Positions 5,982-14,028 of a stretch of 15,369 nt of DNA are shown here, one piece after another. Below the pieces are notes generated by a model. The model made no database searches and was not told the DNA's origin. It worked only from the letters and a program-made list of their open reading frames with translations. Position 1 is the stretch's first letter, and every line of letters begins with the position of its first letter. This DNA is from Streptosporangiaceae bacterium (lineage in GTDB: Bacteria; Actinomycetota; Actinomycetes; Streptosporangiales; Streptosporangiaceae). The stretch covers positions 1 to 15,369 of the forward strand of contig JASIGD010000371.1 of the NCBI GenBank assembly GCA_030045295.1, given 5' to 3'. The translations under genes and the position numbers were made by a program.

Positions 5982-8192
5982 CTACGCCAGGACGATGCTG
6001 ACGATCTTGCCGGGCACGATGACCAGGCGGGCCACGTCCTCGCGCGGGTACGCGGGGTGGCGGGACAGCGCGCTGGCGATCTCCGCCCGCCCGGCCGAGG
6101 CCGGCACCTCGATGGTGAACCGGACCTTGCCGTTGACCTGGACCGGCAGCGTCACGCTGGTCTCGGCGGCCAGCGCGGGATCGGCCTGCGGGAACGGCTC
6201 GTAGGCCAGCGAGGAGGGGTGCCCGAGGCGGCGCCACAGCTCCTCGGCGATGTGCGGCGCCAGCGGCGCCGTCATCAGCACCAGCGGCTCGGCCAGGGCG
6301 CGCGGCACGCGGGCCAGCCGGGCGGCGTGCGCGGTCAGCTCGATGATCCGGGCGATGGCCGTGTTGAACCGCAGCGCGGCGAAGTCCTCCCGCACCGTGA
6401 TGATCGTGCGGTGCAGCAGGCGTACGGTGGCGGGGTCCAGCGCCTCCCCCCCGAGGAGGGCCTCTCCCGTCGTCTCGTCGATGATCAGCCGCCACAGGCG
6501 CTGCAGGAACCGCTGCATGCCGACGATGTCATCGGTGCGCCAGGGCCGGTCGGCGTCCAGCGGGCCCATCGCCATCTCGTACAGCCGCAGCGTGTCCGCG
6601 CCGTAGGAGTCGTAGATGCGGTCCGGGCTGACGCCGTTCTTCAGGCTCTTGCCCATCTTCCCGGCCCGTCGCGTGACCGGCTGCGCGTCGTAGGTCCAGC
6701 CGTCCGGACCGCGCGTGACGTCCGCCGCGGGTACGTAAAGGCCGCGGGCATCGGTGAACGAGTCGGCCAGGATGTACCCCTGATTGAACAACTTCCCGAA
6801 CGGCTCCGCGGTGCTCGCGACGCCGCGGTCGTACAGCACCTTGTGCCAGAACCGCGCGTACAGCAGGTGCAGTACGGAATGTTCCACGCCGCCGACGTAC
6901 AAGTCGACGCCGGCCGGCTGCATCCAGTAGCGCTCGATGTCCGGGGCGACCGGTGCCGCTTCGTTGAACGGGTCCAGGTAGCGCAGGTAATACCAGGATG
7001 ACCCGGCCCACTGCGGCATGACGTTGAGGTCGCGCCGGTAACGCCTCGGGCCGTCGCCCAGGTCCAGCGTCACGCCCGCCCAGCCGGGCACCCGGGCCAG
7101 CGCGGGCACCGGGTCGCTGTCATCATCCTGCGGCACCGGCCGGAAATCCGTCATCTCCGGCAGCCTCAGCGGCAGCATCTCCTCCGGCAGCGCGATCGGA
7201 CGGCGAGCCGGGTCGGCTTGTTCGTACACGATCGGGAACGGCTCGCCCCAGTACCGCTGCCGCGAAAACAGCCAGTCCCGCAGGTGGTACGGGCCGCCGC
7301 TCGGGCCGATCCAGTTCCGCTGCAGGCGCTTGACGTTCTCCGGCCAGTCCAGGTCATCCAGGTCGGCCAGCAGCCGCTCGGCGAACGCGGTGATGCGCAG
7401 CATCCACTGCCGCAGCGGCCTGCGGTGCACCGGATAGTTGCCGACGGCGCTGCGGCCCTCGTCCGTCACCTCATCATCGGCCAGCACGGTGCCCAGCGCC
7501 GGGCACCAGTTCACGACCTCTTCGGCCAGGTAGGCCAGCCGGTGACCGTCGACGACGTCCCGCTGCTCCCCGGCGGACAGGTCCGCCCACGCCCGGCCGT
7601 CCGGGGTCAGGCGCTGCCCCGAGGCGAACTCGCCGATCAGCTCGCTGACCGGCCGCGCCCGGGCGGCGACCGGGTCGTACCAGCTATCGAAGATGCGCAG
7701 GAAGATCCACTGGGTCCAGCGGTAATAGGACGGGTCGCTGGTCAGGAGCTCGCGCCTGCGGTCGTGCCCGAGTCCCAGCCGCCGCAGCTGCCGGCGTATG
7801 ACGGCCGCGTTCTGCTGTACGGTGACGGCCGGATGCTGGCCGGTGTCGATCGCGTACTGCTCGGCGGGCAGCCCGAACGTGTCGAAGCCGAAGGGATGCA
7901 GCACGTGATGGCCGGTCATGCGCAGGTAACGGCCGAAGACGTCGGTACCGATATAGCCCAGCGGATGACCGACGTGCAGGCCGATGCCGCTGGGATAGGG
8001 GAAGAAGTCGAGCAGGTAGAACTTGGGCCGGCCGGCCACCAGCGCGAAGCCGTCGGAAAGCGCGGAGCTGTCCGGGCTGACCGGGTTCGGGGAATCGAAG
8101 GTCCCCTCGCGGTCCCAGAAATCCTGCCAACGCAGCTCGATATCGTTCGCCAGCCGCGCGTCATACCGGAACGGCGGCGGATCATCGTGCAC
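5982..8192 (-). CDS. leuS: Leucyl-tRNA synthetase lacking the CP1 editing domain
   Basis: A 736-residue class I synthetase expected to charge tRNA with leucine or a related amino acid. HIGH signature is HVGH at 73-76 ([18 protein letters not shown]); KMSKS is KMGKS at 512-516, the form seen in actinobacterial LeuRS. Also present are [16 protein letters not shown] (227-242), the LeuRS-specific [14 protein letters not shown] (255-268), [14 protein letters not shown] (392-405), [20 protein letters not shown] (429-448), an anticodon-binding helical domain (about 555-675) and the C-terminal [22 protein letters not shown] module. The editing domain is missing: [10 protein letters not shown] (291-300) runs straight into [16 protein letters not shown], where about 190 residues normally intervene; TTRPDT and HDxRD motifs are nowhere in the protein. 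Met at the first position of the usual MFPYPSG is Phe63 here. The GTG start at 8192 is chosen for its GGAGGAG site. It is probably a paralogue of a full-length housekeeping enzyme elsewhere, which I cannot see. Confidence 0.93.
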   Translation of the reverse strand: MHDDPPPFRYDARLANDIELRWQDFWDREGTFDSPNPVSPDSSALSDGFALVAGRPKFYLLDFFPYPSGIGLHVGHPLGYIGTDVFGRYLRMTGHHVLHPFGFDTFGLPAEQYAIDTGQHPAVTVQQNAAVIRRQLRRLGLGHDRRRELLTSDPSYYRWTQWIFLRIFDSWYDPVAARARPVSELIGEFASGQRLTPDGRAWADLSAGEQRDVVDGHRLAYLAEEVVNWCPALGTVLADDEVTDEGRSAVGNYPVHRRPLRQWMLRITAFAERLLADLDDLDWPENVKRLQRNWIGPSGGPYHLRDWLFSRQRYWGEPFPIVYEQADPARRPIALPEEMLPLRLPEMTDFRPVPQDDDSDPVPALARVPGWAGVTLDLGDGPRRYRRDLNVMPQWAGSSWYYLRYLDPFNEAAPVAPDIERYWMQPAGVDLYVGGVEHSVLHLLYARFWHKVLYDRGVASTAEPFGKLFNQGYILADSFTDARGLYVPAADVTRGPDGWTYDAQPVTRRAGKMGKSLKNGVSPDRIYDSYGADTLRLYEMAMGPLDADRPWRTDDIVGMQRFLQRLWRLIIDETTGEALLGGEALDPATVRLLHRTIITVREDFAALRFNTAIARIIELTAHAARLARVPRALAEPLVLMTAPLAPHIAEELWRRLGHPSSLAYEPFPQADPALAAETSVTLPVQVNGKVRFTIEVPASAGRAEIASALSRHPAYPREDVARLVIVPGKIVSIVLA

Positions 8193-8197
8193 CGGCT

Positions 8198-8204
8198 CTC
8201 CTCC
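8198..8204 (-). promoter_or_regulatory. Ribosome binding site GGAGGAG that decides the leuS-like start
   Basis: The minus strand reads GGAGGAG five bases before GTG 8192. An in-frame ATG at 8228 lies upstream of this sequence and would translate through it as Gly-Gly-Gly-Glu, and it has no comparable site. The GTG is therefore preferred. Confidence 0.75.
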
Positions 8205-8235
8205 ACCTTCGTTGGAAATGAAGGCCATTTCCCGG

Positions 8236-9030
8236 TCAGATGACGGCGAGCAGGGCGCGGCTCCAGTCGCGGTAGCCGTCCTGGCTGGGGTGAAAGCAGT
8301 CGGACGCGAACTTTCCGGCCCAGGGGGGCATGAAGTGCGCGGACACCTCGGCGACCGGCAGGCCCCGCTCGGCGGCCGCCGCGTGCAGCGTCCGGTTGAT
8401 GCGCGCCACGTAGGGCACGCTGGCCCGGCCGACCAGCCCCCAGCACCCGGTGGGCAGCGGCAGGTCAAGCAGGATGGTCTGGTCCGGGACGGTCGCGACG
8501 AGCGTGCGCAGGTCAGCGAACAGCTTGGCTGGTCCGGTGTACAGGATGTCGTTTGCGCCGATCCCGCAGGTCACCAGGTCCGCCGAAGCGGGCAGCCGGG
8601 GCAGCTGGTCGTTCAGCACGTCACGGATGAGGGCGCCGGAGGCCGACAGGTTGAGCACCCGCCACGGCCGGCCGGTCCGGCGCCGGAGCGCGGCGAGGAC
8701 CTGGCCGACGTACCCGCCCTCGGGGCTGGGCGCGCCGAGCCCCTGCGCGGTCGAATCGCCGAGCACCACCCACAGCGGCCCTTCGCCGGCCAGGACGCGG
8801 TTGTTATGTGCCCGCCAGTGGCCCGCGAAGGCCAGGCAGTCCTCGCGCATCGCGGTGACGCCATCGGCCCAGCGCCCGAACGGCCCCGCGCGCAGCCCCG
8901 ACGCCTCGGCCGCTGCCGAGCGGGTCAGGTACGTCGCCATCGTCGCGACGATCTCGACCGGCGAGCGGCGGGGCCCGCCCCCGGCGAGCTGGCGCAGGCC
9001 GAGACGCGAGACTGCGGGCACCCGCTGCAT
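8236..9030 (-). CDS. SGNH/GDSL-family hydrolase
   Basis: A 264-residue hydrolase of the SGNH superfamily (esterase, lipase or deacylase type). Block I is [12 protein letters not shown] with nucleophile Ser93. Block II glycine is in LNLSASGA (126-133), block III is GIGANDIL (156-163) with Asn160, and block V is [10 protein letters not shown] with Asp244 and His247, so the catalytic set is complete. About 85 residues precede block I, longer than in minimal family members, and no signal peptide or membrane segment is visible, suggesting a cytoplasmic enzyme. ATG at 9030 is preferred over an upstream in-frame GTG at 9069 because GAAGGGGAG precedes it, and because the upstream start would lie inside the predicted promoter/operator region. 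It is the first gene of the minus-strand group, ending 43 bases before the synthetase. Its substrate is unknown. Confidence 0.88.
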   Translation of the reverse strand: MQRVPAVSRLGLRQLAGGGPRRSPVEIVATMATYLTRSAAAEASGLRAGPFGRWADGVTAMREDCLAFAGHWRAHNNRVLAGEGPLWVVLGDSTAQGLGAPSPEGGYVGQVLAALRRRTGRPWRVLNLSASGALIRDVLNDQLPRLPASADLVTCGIGANDILYTGPAKLFADLRTLVATVPDQTILLDLPLPTGCWGLVGRASVPYVARINRTLHAAAAERGLPVAEVSAHFMPPWAGKFASDCFHPSQDGYRDWSRALLAVI

Positions 9031-9047
9031 GCTCTCCCCTTCACACG

Positions 9048-9062
9048 GTTTGCGCGCAGAAA
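9048..9062. repeat. Operator-like repeat, copy 1 (GTTTGCGCGCAGAAA)
   Basis: This 15-mer matches 14 of 15 bases with a second copy starting exactly 25 bases downstream on the plus strand. Each copy is itself partly palindromic (TTTnnGCGCnnAAA), the usual look of a dimeric repressor site. It lies in the predicted 5' leader of the hydrolase-synthetase operon. Confidence 0.5.
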
Positions 9063-9072
9063 CCACCAAGCC

Positions 9073-9087
9073 GTTTACGCGCAGAAA
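9073..9087. repeat. Operator-like repeat, copy 2 (GTTTACGCGCAGAAA)
   Basis: Second copy of the 15-mer, differing only at the fifth base (A for G). It sits five to nineteen bases downstream of the predicted -10 element on the minus strand and so would cover the transcription start. A protein bound here would be expected to block initiation. Confidence 0.5.
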
Positions 9088-9091
9088 AACG

Positions 9092-9121
9092 ACGCTAAAC
9101 GACCAGATTGACGTCTGTCAA
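9092..9121 (-). promoter_or_regulatory. Predicted sigma-70-type promoter of the hydrolase/leuS-like operon
   Basis: On the minus strand TTGACA (9121-9116) is followed by an 18-base spacer and TAGCGT (9097-9092). The -35 is a consensus match and the -10 fits the actinobacterial TANNNT pattern. Transcription would begin near 9085, about 55 bases before the hydrolase start codon. TTGAC and GTCAA also form a small inverted repeat around GTCT at 9108-9121. Confidence 0.6.
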
Positions 9122-9252
9122 AGCGCAGGTATACGTGCAGGCGGGTGCGGCCGTTGTTTTTCGGTGGGGCGGGCCGCGGGTCAACCGCCGGGACACGCCG
9201 GGCTATCGCGGCGCCGCGTCAACAAACGCAATGCGCAGCCTGCTGTCTGGGG

Positions 9253-9528
9253 CTACGCCTCTTCGCGCACGCCGAGCAGTTCGGCTGGCAGCGGATCAGG
9301 ACCGGGCCTCGGCTCGGCCGAGGACGGCGCCGGCGCTTCGTAACCGGTCCTCGGCAGCCTGGCCGTCCAGCGTTCCGTACACGACCTGGCGTCCTGGCAG
9401 TACCAGCGGATGTCGGCGCAGGCCCGTCCGCCGTCGGGCACCATCAGCTCGACCGGAAGCGCGATGCCGCACAGCGAGCACCGGGCTGACGGCAACGGAC
9501 GGGAACGGTCGTCACGCTGCGTGGCCAT
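9253..9528 (-). CDS. Small four-cysteine (putative zinc-binding) protein
   Basis: A 91-residue protein beginning MATQRDDRSR. The central part has CSLCGIALPVELMVPDGG, then a Cys in GGRACADIRWYC and another pair (YCQDARSC), giving a CxxC plus later Cys residues that could hold one zinc ion. The C-terminal third is rich in Pro and Glu and looks disordered. I recognise the CxxCGxxLPxxLMVPDGG pattern only as an actinobacterial protein of unknown function. Two starts are possible: ATG 9528, with a run of G eight bases upstream, and ATG 9561 (MNQHFTWGD), without a clear site; the frame is open to 9639. It stands alone between the antiporter and the hydrolase operon. Confidence 0.65.
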   Translation of the reverse strand: MATQRDDRSRPLPSARCSLCGIALPVELMVPDGGRACADIRWYCQDARSCTERWTARLPRTGYEAPAPSSAEPRPGPDPLPAELLGVREEA

Positions 9529-9764
9529 CCTCGGATCCCCCCACGTGAAATGCTGATTCATCGCGAGACCGCCAGCCCGCCGAGGGGCATCGCCGTCGCC
9601 GATGAGGCATATGCGGCCATAGTTCCTCCACGCGGGCAAAGATCATCAAGGCCTCGGCGCTCGTCGCCGCTACAAAGGTAGTCATCCGGGTCCGGGTAAC
9701 TCAGGCAAAGCGGCAAAGTTGTCCGCTTCTTCCGGGAAAATTCAAATGTGCCCGGGCTGGGTCA
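9529..9764. other. Intergenic region upstream of the four-cysteine gene
   Basis: This 236-base stretch separates the antiporter stop from the small protein. It is less GC-rich in its right half. It contains three copies of GGCAAAG (9635, 9703 and 9712), two of them nine bases apart, and a short imperfect hairpin around 9732-9755 without a T-run. I see no convincing gene, terminator or RNA. The promoter of the small gene probably lies here; a TACCTT (9680-9675, minus strand) is a possible -10 but lacks a good -35. Confidence 0.4.
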
Positions 9765-11474
9765 CTAACCAGGGTCCCCGAGATCCATGAACCGCTGGAA
9801 AGTGGCCTCTTGAAGGTCGAGGGCGTGCTGGGCACGGGTGAGGGTACGCGAGGTATACGCGCCGGCGGAGCGGGCCGCGAGCAATTCGGCGCGTTCGGCG
9901 GCCAGGACCCGCCACACGAGCTCGCGGTATTGCTCGCTAGAACTCACCGTGCCGGGGGCGGCAGGGTCGGCGAGGGCGACCTGGAGCAGCGCGTCGTCGC
10001 GGACCCGGTCGAGTACCGCGGGGGCGTAAGGCCGCCCGTCGGGCCGGGCCAGGGCGGGGTTGTCCAGGATGGCCGTTGCCTTGGCGTACAGTTCGGCGGT
10101 TAGGTCGCGGTACTCGGCGCGGTCGGCTGCGGCGTCGTCACCGGGGACCTTGAGGGCCAAGATGACCCGCGGGAGGGTCAGGCCCTGAGTCAGCAGCGTG
10201 GTCGCGGCCACCACGAACGCGATGAGCACGACCTGAGGCCGGTACGGGATGTTGTTGGGCAGGGACTGGGCGGCCGCCACCGTCACCACCCCGCGCATTC
10301 CGGACCAGGCCAGCACGATCCCGCCGCGCCAGCCGAAGTTCTCGGCCACGAAGAAGTCGGCGTCGCCTTTCCTGCGGGCGATTCGCTGCACGATGAGCTC
10401 CGTCCGCCTGGCGGCGGGCTTCAGGTTGCTGGCCCGGGCGTGCATCTTCTCCAGAACCGGCTGGGCGGAGGCCGCCCGGGCCGCGTCGTAGTGCAAGGTG
10501 GCGACGAGCGGGGCGACGAACACCATCCGCAGCACCACGACCAGCACCGAGGCGACCAGCCCGATCCAGACCGCCTGCCCGACGGACAGGTGGGCCGCGG
10601 AGTCCTCGTCGACCAGCGTCTTGAGCTGCAGGCCCATGAGCAGGAAGATGCCGCTTTCCAGCAGGAACGCCAGCGTCTCCCAGTTCACCCGCTCAGCCAG
10701 CCGGTCCCGGGCGGACAGGAACCGCGGGCTCAGGTGACCGGTGACCAGCCCGGCCACCACCGCGGCCAGGACTCCGGAGGCGCCCAGGTCCTCGGCCGGG
10801 ACCCAGGCCAGGAAGGGGATGACGAAGGAGATGGCCGTGCTCAGCACCGGGTCCTTGAGCAGGGACCGGATCCGCACGTCGGCGTAACCGACGACCAGGC
10901 CGACGGCGACGGCCACCGCGACCTCGTAGACGAAATCCAGGCCGACCTTCCACAGGTGCACGGTCACCGTGGTCGCCGCGACGGCCGAGCTGAGCAGCAC
11001 CAGCGACGAAGCGTCGTTGACCAGGCCTTCGCCTTCCAGGATGGTCAGCAGCCGCGACGGCAAGCCCAGGCGCCTGCCGACCGAGGTCGCGGCGACCGCA
11101 TCGGTGGGGCTGATGATCGCGCCCAGGGCGAGCGCGGCCGCCAGTCCGAGGCCGGGTATCAGCGTGTTGAACAGCAACCCCGAGCAGACCGTCGTCAGCA
11201 CGACGAGCAGTACGGCTAGCCCGGCGATGGCCTTGAGGTCACGGCGGAAGCTCTGGACGGGTATGTGCACCGCCGCGGCGTACAGCAGCGGCGGCAGCGC
11301 GCCGGCGAGGATCCACTTCGGATCCACGTCGATCTCCGGCAGGCCCGGCAGGAAGCTCAGGACGATGCCGACCATGACCAGGCTGAGCGGGGCAGCTACC
11401 TCGATGCGCCGGGATACCGCCGCCACCGCGACGATGGCGGCGACGCCGACGATGGCGACAACGGTCAGTTCCAT
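9765..11474 (-). CDS. Na+/H+ antiporter, CPA1/NhaP type
   Basis: A 569-residue membrane transporter with about a dozen hydrophobic segments in residues 1-440, predicted to exchange Na+ (or K+) for H+ across the plasma membrane. Family motifs are PPLLYAAAVHI (61-71), IISPTDAVAATSV with the ion-site Asp125 (120-132), GEGLVNDASSLVL with the Asn153-Asp154 pair (148-160), ESGIFLLMGLQL (273-284) and SGMRGVVTVAAAQSLP (391-406). A charged loop of about 55 residues (330-385) is inserted before the last core helices, and a 130-residue soluble, helical C-terminal tail follows; both are common in actinobacterial CPA1 members and may sense pH or ions. ATG 11474 has only a weak ribosome binding site. It is divergent from the HSP90-like gene with a 43-base gap, so the two promoters must overlap or lie within the coding starts. 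Confidence 0.93.
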   Translation of the reverse strand: MELTVVAIVGVAAIVAVAAVSRRIEVAAPLSLVMVGIVLSFLPGLPEIDVDPKWILAGALPPLLYAAAVHIPVQSFRRDLKAIAGLAVLLVVLTTVCSGLLFNTLIPGLGLAAALALGAIISPTDAVAATSVGRRLGLPSRLLTILEGEGLVNDASSLVLLSSAVAATTVTVHLWKVGLDFVYEVAVAVAVGLVVGYADVRIRSLLKDPVLSTAISFVIPFLAWVPAEDLGASGVLAAVVAGLVTGHLSPRFLSARDRLAERVNWETLAFLLESGIFLLMGLQLKTLVDEDSAAHLSVGQAVWIGLVASVLVVVLRMVFVAPLVATLHYDAARAASAQPVLEKMHARASNLKPAARRTELIVQRIARRKGDADFFVAENFGWRGGIVLAWSGMRGVVTVAAAQSLPNNIPYRPQVVLIAFVVAATTLLTQGLTLPRVILALKVPGDDAAADRAEYRDLTAELYAKATAILDNPALARPDGRPYAPAVLDRVRDDALLQVALADPAAPGTVSSSEQYRELVWRVLAAERAELLAARSAGAYTSRTLTRAQHALDLQEATFQRFMDLGDPG

Positions 11475-11517
11475 GGCAGTCTCATTGTCCGGGTCACGGA
11501 GGCAGAGGAGGACGGTG

Positions 11518-13968
11518 GTGCCGACCGATTACCAGAAAATCCGCGACGAGAACATCGCGCGGTACGGATGGGACACGGCGGTCCTGGATCTGCTCGGTCA
11601 GCTCTACAGCGAGCGCACGCACTTCATCTTCGAGCTGATCCAGAACGCCGAGGACGCCGGCGCGACCGAGCTCGCGTTCGAGCTGTTCGATGATCGCCTG
11701 GAGGTGCGGCACGATGGCCGGCCCTTCACCGCAGCCGACGTCCGCGGCGTCTGCGGGGTCGGCCAGAGCCGCAAGTCCCTGACCGCGATCGGCCAGTTCG
11801 GCATCGGCTTCAAGTCGGTGTACGCGTACACCAGGACCCCGCGCATCCACAGTGCGGGCGAGCATTTCCGGATCGAGATGTACACCCGGCCGTTCGGGAT
11901 TGAGCCGCTGGCTGTCCGGGGGACCCTCTTCGTCTTCCCCTTCGATAACGACGCGGTACCCGCGCCCGTCGCCGTCCGGGAGATATCGGCGGCCCTGAAC
12001 GCGATACAGCCCCGGATCCTGCTGTTCCTGACGAACATCGGACGCCTGGGCGCCAGCGGCGTCGGGGTGCCCGACTCGGTTGCCGAACGCTCCGGGGCAG
12101 GCCGCGCCGGCTCGGCTCGTCGCGTGCGGCTCGGCCGCGGCGGCCGGCGGGAAGAGTGGCTGGTCTGGGCGCGCGAGGTCGAGGGCCTGGGCCACCAGCA
12201 ACAGCGGATCGAGATCGCCTTCCGCGCCGAGGCCGGCCGGATCACCGGGTGCGGCAGTTCCCCGCTGACCGTGTACTTCCCCACCGAGAAGGAAACTTTC
12301 CTCGGCTTCCTGGTCCAGGGTCCCTACCGGACGACGCCGGCCCGCGACAACATCCCCGCCCACGATCCGTCGAACCAGGCTCTGGTGCGCCAGACCGCCG
12401 CGCTGCTGGGTGATGCGCTGCGAGAGATGCGCGACGGCGGCCTGCTCACGGTGGACGTGCTGCAGGCACTGCCGCTGGACGCCGCGCGATTCCAGCCCGG
12501 CTCGATGTTCCGGCCGCTGTTCGACGTGGTACGCCAAGCCCTGGCCCACTCCGAGCTCATACCGGTCGCGGGCGGCGGCTACGGCGTGGCCGCGAACCTG
12601 AAGCTGGCCCGCGGCGCGGAGCTGCGCGAGCTTTTCGGCCCGGATCAGCTCGGCGCGCTCTACGGCAGCACGGCGCGGTTCGCGGACGAGTCCATCACCG
12701 AGCACCGCACCCCCGTGCTGTGGCGATACCTGCGGGACGAGATCGGCATCGAGGAGGTCACGCCGGAGGCGGTGGTCGCGCGGCTCAGCCGCGATTTCCT
12801 CCAGGCCCAGCCGGACGAGTGGATCACGCGGCTGTACGCCTTCCTGTTCACCGATCCCGAGCTGTGGCGGGAGGAGCCGCCCGGTGCGGCGCGGGCCAAG
12901 CCGATCATCAGGCTCGAGGACGGCAGCCACGTCGCCCCGTTCGACGGCGCCGGCCGTCCGGCCGTCTACCTGCCCGGACCGGCCGCGACCAGCCTGCCCA
13001 CGGTCCGGCGGGCCGTGGCCGACTCCCCCGCGGCCCGGCAGTTCCTGGCGGCGCTGAACCTCGCCGAGCCCGACGTGGTGGCGGAAGTACTGGAGATCAT
13101 CCTGCCCCGGTACGACGGCCTGGACATCGCCGGGCTGGACCCGGCTCAGCATGATGCCGACCTGGACCGCGTCATGCGCGCGCTGGATGAGGCGGCGGCC
13201 GGGCGGCGGCAGGAGCTTGTCGACCGGCTGCGGCGCACCGCGTTCCTCATCGGAGAAAACGCCGCAACGGGCGAGCAGCGCCTGATGCCGCCGCCCGCGC
13301 TGTACCAGCGAACCAGGGATACGGAGGTCTACTTCGACGGGAACCCGGACGCCTGGTTCGCCGACGACGCCTACGGCCCGTGGCTCGTCCAGCTCCGCGG
13401 CATGGGCGTGCGGCAATCCGTGCAGGTGCACGCGCGGACCCCCGATCAGCTCGGGTACGTGCGGATCACCGCCGAGTTCGGCCGAAACGAGCGCGGCCTG
13501 GACGGATTCGACCCCGACGCCGAGATAGACGGCCTGGACTTCGCGCTGCGGCACCCCAGCCACGCCCGTTCGGAGTACGTCTGGAACGTGTTGCTCGCCC
13601 CGAACCGCCGTCTGGTCGCCGGCGTGGTGGAAAGGTCGGTGCTCCAATCATTCAGCGACACGAGCCTGCAGGACGCCAGCTCGGCGATTGCCGTGGCCGC
13701 GGAACGCGAAGCGTGGCTGCCCGGGCGGGACGGGACGTTCCGCCGGCCCGCCGAGCTTTCGCTCGATGACCTGCCACCGACCTACACGCGCGACGAAGGG
13801 CTGGCCCAGGCGCTGCACATGCTCCGGCCCGTGGTGTCCGAGGCCGCGCGCCAGCTCGCCATCCCGGCCGAGGTGCTGTGGGGCTTGAGCGCCCACCCGG
13901 ACCTGGTCGCGATGGTCGAGCGCGAGCTGGCCGCCCGGGCGGCAGCGCGCGGACCACGGGCGAATTGA
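11518..13968 (+). CDS. Sacsin-type HSP90-like (GHKL) ATPase protein
   Basis: An 816-residue protein with an N-terminal GHKL ATP-binding domain of the sacsin kind. The N box is ELIQNAEDAGA with Glu39, Asn43 and Asp46; the next ATP-binding motif is RHDGRPF (64-70), and the glycine lid is GQFGIGFKSVY (92-102). Residues about 140-320 form the second part of the ATPase module (YFPTEKETFLGFLVQGPYR). The remaining 500 residues are mostly helical with no domain I can name; no DUF3883, nuclease or membrane segment is visible. Relatives include chaperone-like proteins and proteins encoded in defence or conflict loci, but the role here is unknown. The frame is open from 10969, yet that part is antisense to the antiporter. 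GTG 11518 is six bases after GAGGAGG, while GTG 11515 is too close. Confidence 0.85.
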   Translation: MPTDYQKIRDENIARYGWDTAVLDLLGQLYSERTHFIFELIQNAEDAGATELAFELFDDRLEVRHDGRPFTAADVRGVCGVGQSRKSLTAIGQFGIGFKSVYAYTRTPRIHSAGEHFRIEMYTRPFGIEPLAVRGTLFVFPFDNDAVPAPVAVREISAALNAIQPRILLFLTNIGRLGASGVGVPDSVAERSGAGRAGSARRVRLGRGGRREEWLVWAREVEGLGHQQQRIEIAFRAEAGRITGCGSSPLTVYFPTEKETFLGFLVQGPYRTTPARDNIPAHDPSNQALVRQTAALLGDALREMRDGGLLTVDVLQALPLDAARFQPGSMFRPLFDVVRQALAHSELIPVAGGGYGVAANLKLARGAELRELFGPDQLGALYGSTARFADESITEHRTPVLWRYLRDEIGIEEVTPEAVVARLSRDFLQAQPDEWITRLYAFLFTDPELWREEPPGAARAKPIIRLEDGSHVAPFDGAGRPAVYLPGPAATSLPTVRRAVADSPAARQFLAALNLAEPDVVAEVLEIILPRYDGLDIAGLDPAQHDADLDRVMRALDEAAAGRRQELVDRLRRTAFLIGENAATGEQRLMPPPALYQRTRDTEVYFDGNPDAWFADDAYGPWLVQLRGMGVRQSVQVHARTPDQLGYVRITAEFGRNERGLDGFDPDAEIDGLDFALRHPSHARSEYVWNVLLAPNRRLVAGVVERSVLQSFSDTSLQDASSAIAVAAEREAWLPGRDGTFRRPAELSLDDLPPTYTRDEGLAQALHMLRPVVSEAARQLAIPAEVLWGLSAHPDLVAMVERELAARAAARGPRAN

Positions 13969-13994
13969 CGCGGGTCGGCGCGCCGTCCTACCGT
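13965..13994 (+). promoter_or_regulatory. Predicted promoter of the acyl-CoA ligase gene
   Basis: TTGACG at 13965-13970 and TACCGT at 13989-13994 are separated by 18 bases. The -35 element includes the TGA stop codon of the HSP90-like gene. A start near 14001 would leave a short leader with the ribosome binding site. The acyl-CoA ligase can therefore be transcribed independently of its upstream neighbour. Confidence 0.55.
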
Positions 13995-14028
13995 ACCGCC
14001 CAGTAGGGCACGCCAGGTGGGAGGCTCC

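Noticed and set aside
4747..6204. 485-codon open frame on the plus strand across MetE-like and LeuRS ends
   Set aside because: Spans the ends of genes that are clearly coded on the other strand; composition is that of a GC shadow.
9108..9137. Plus-strand promoter TTGACG with TATACG-like -10
   Set aside because: The -10 lacks the final T at proper spacing and no plus-strand gene follows.
9207..9218. Perfect palindrome CGCGGCGCCGCG
   Set aside because: Twelve-base GC-only palindromes are expected by chance in such DNA; no T-run or partner site.
9732..9755. Hairpin CCGGG-N14-CCCGG as terminator of the antiporter gene
   Set aside because: Stem of five bases, long loop and no T-run on either strand.
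10969..11517. Upstream extension of the HSP90-like frame (183 codons)
   Set aside because: Antisense to the N-terminal half of the antiporter, low-complexity Ser/Thr/Ala composition, and a strong ribosome binding site lies just before GTG 11518.
11494..13647. 717-codon open frame on the minus strand opposite the HSP90-like gene
   Set aside because: High GC makes long antisense frames common; the translation is rich in Arg, Gly, His and Gln with no motif, and the opposite strand encodes a recognised protein.
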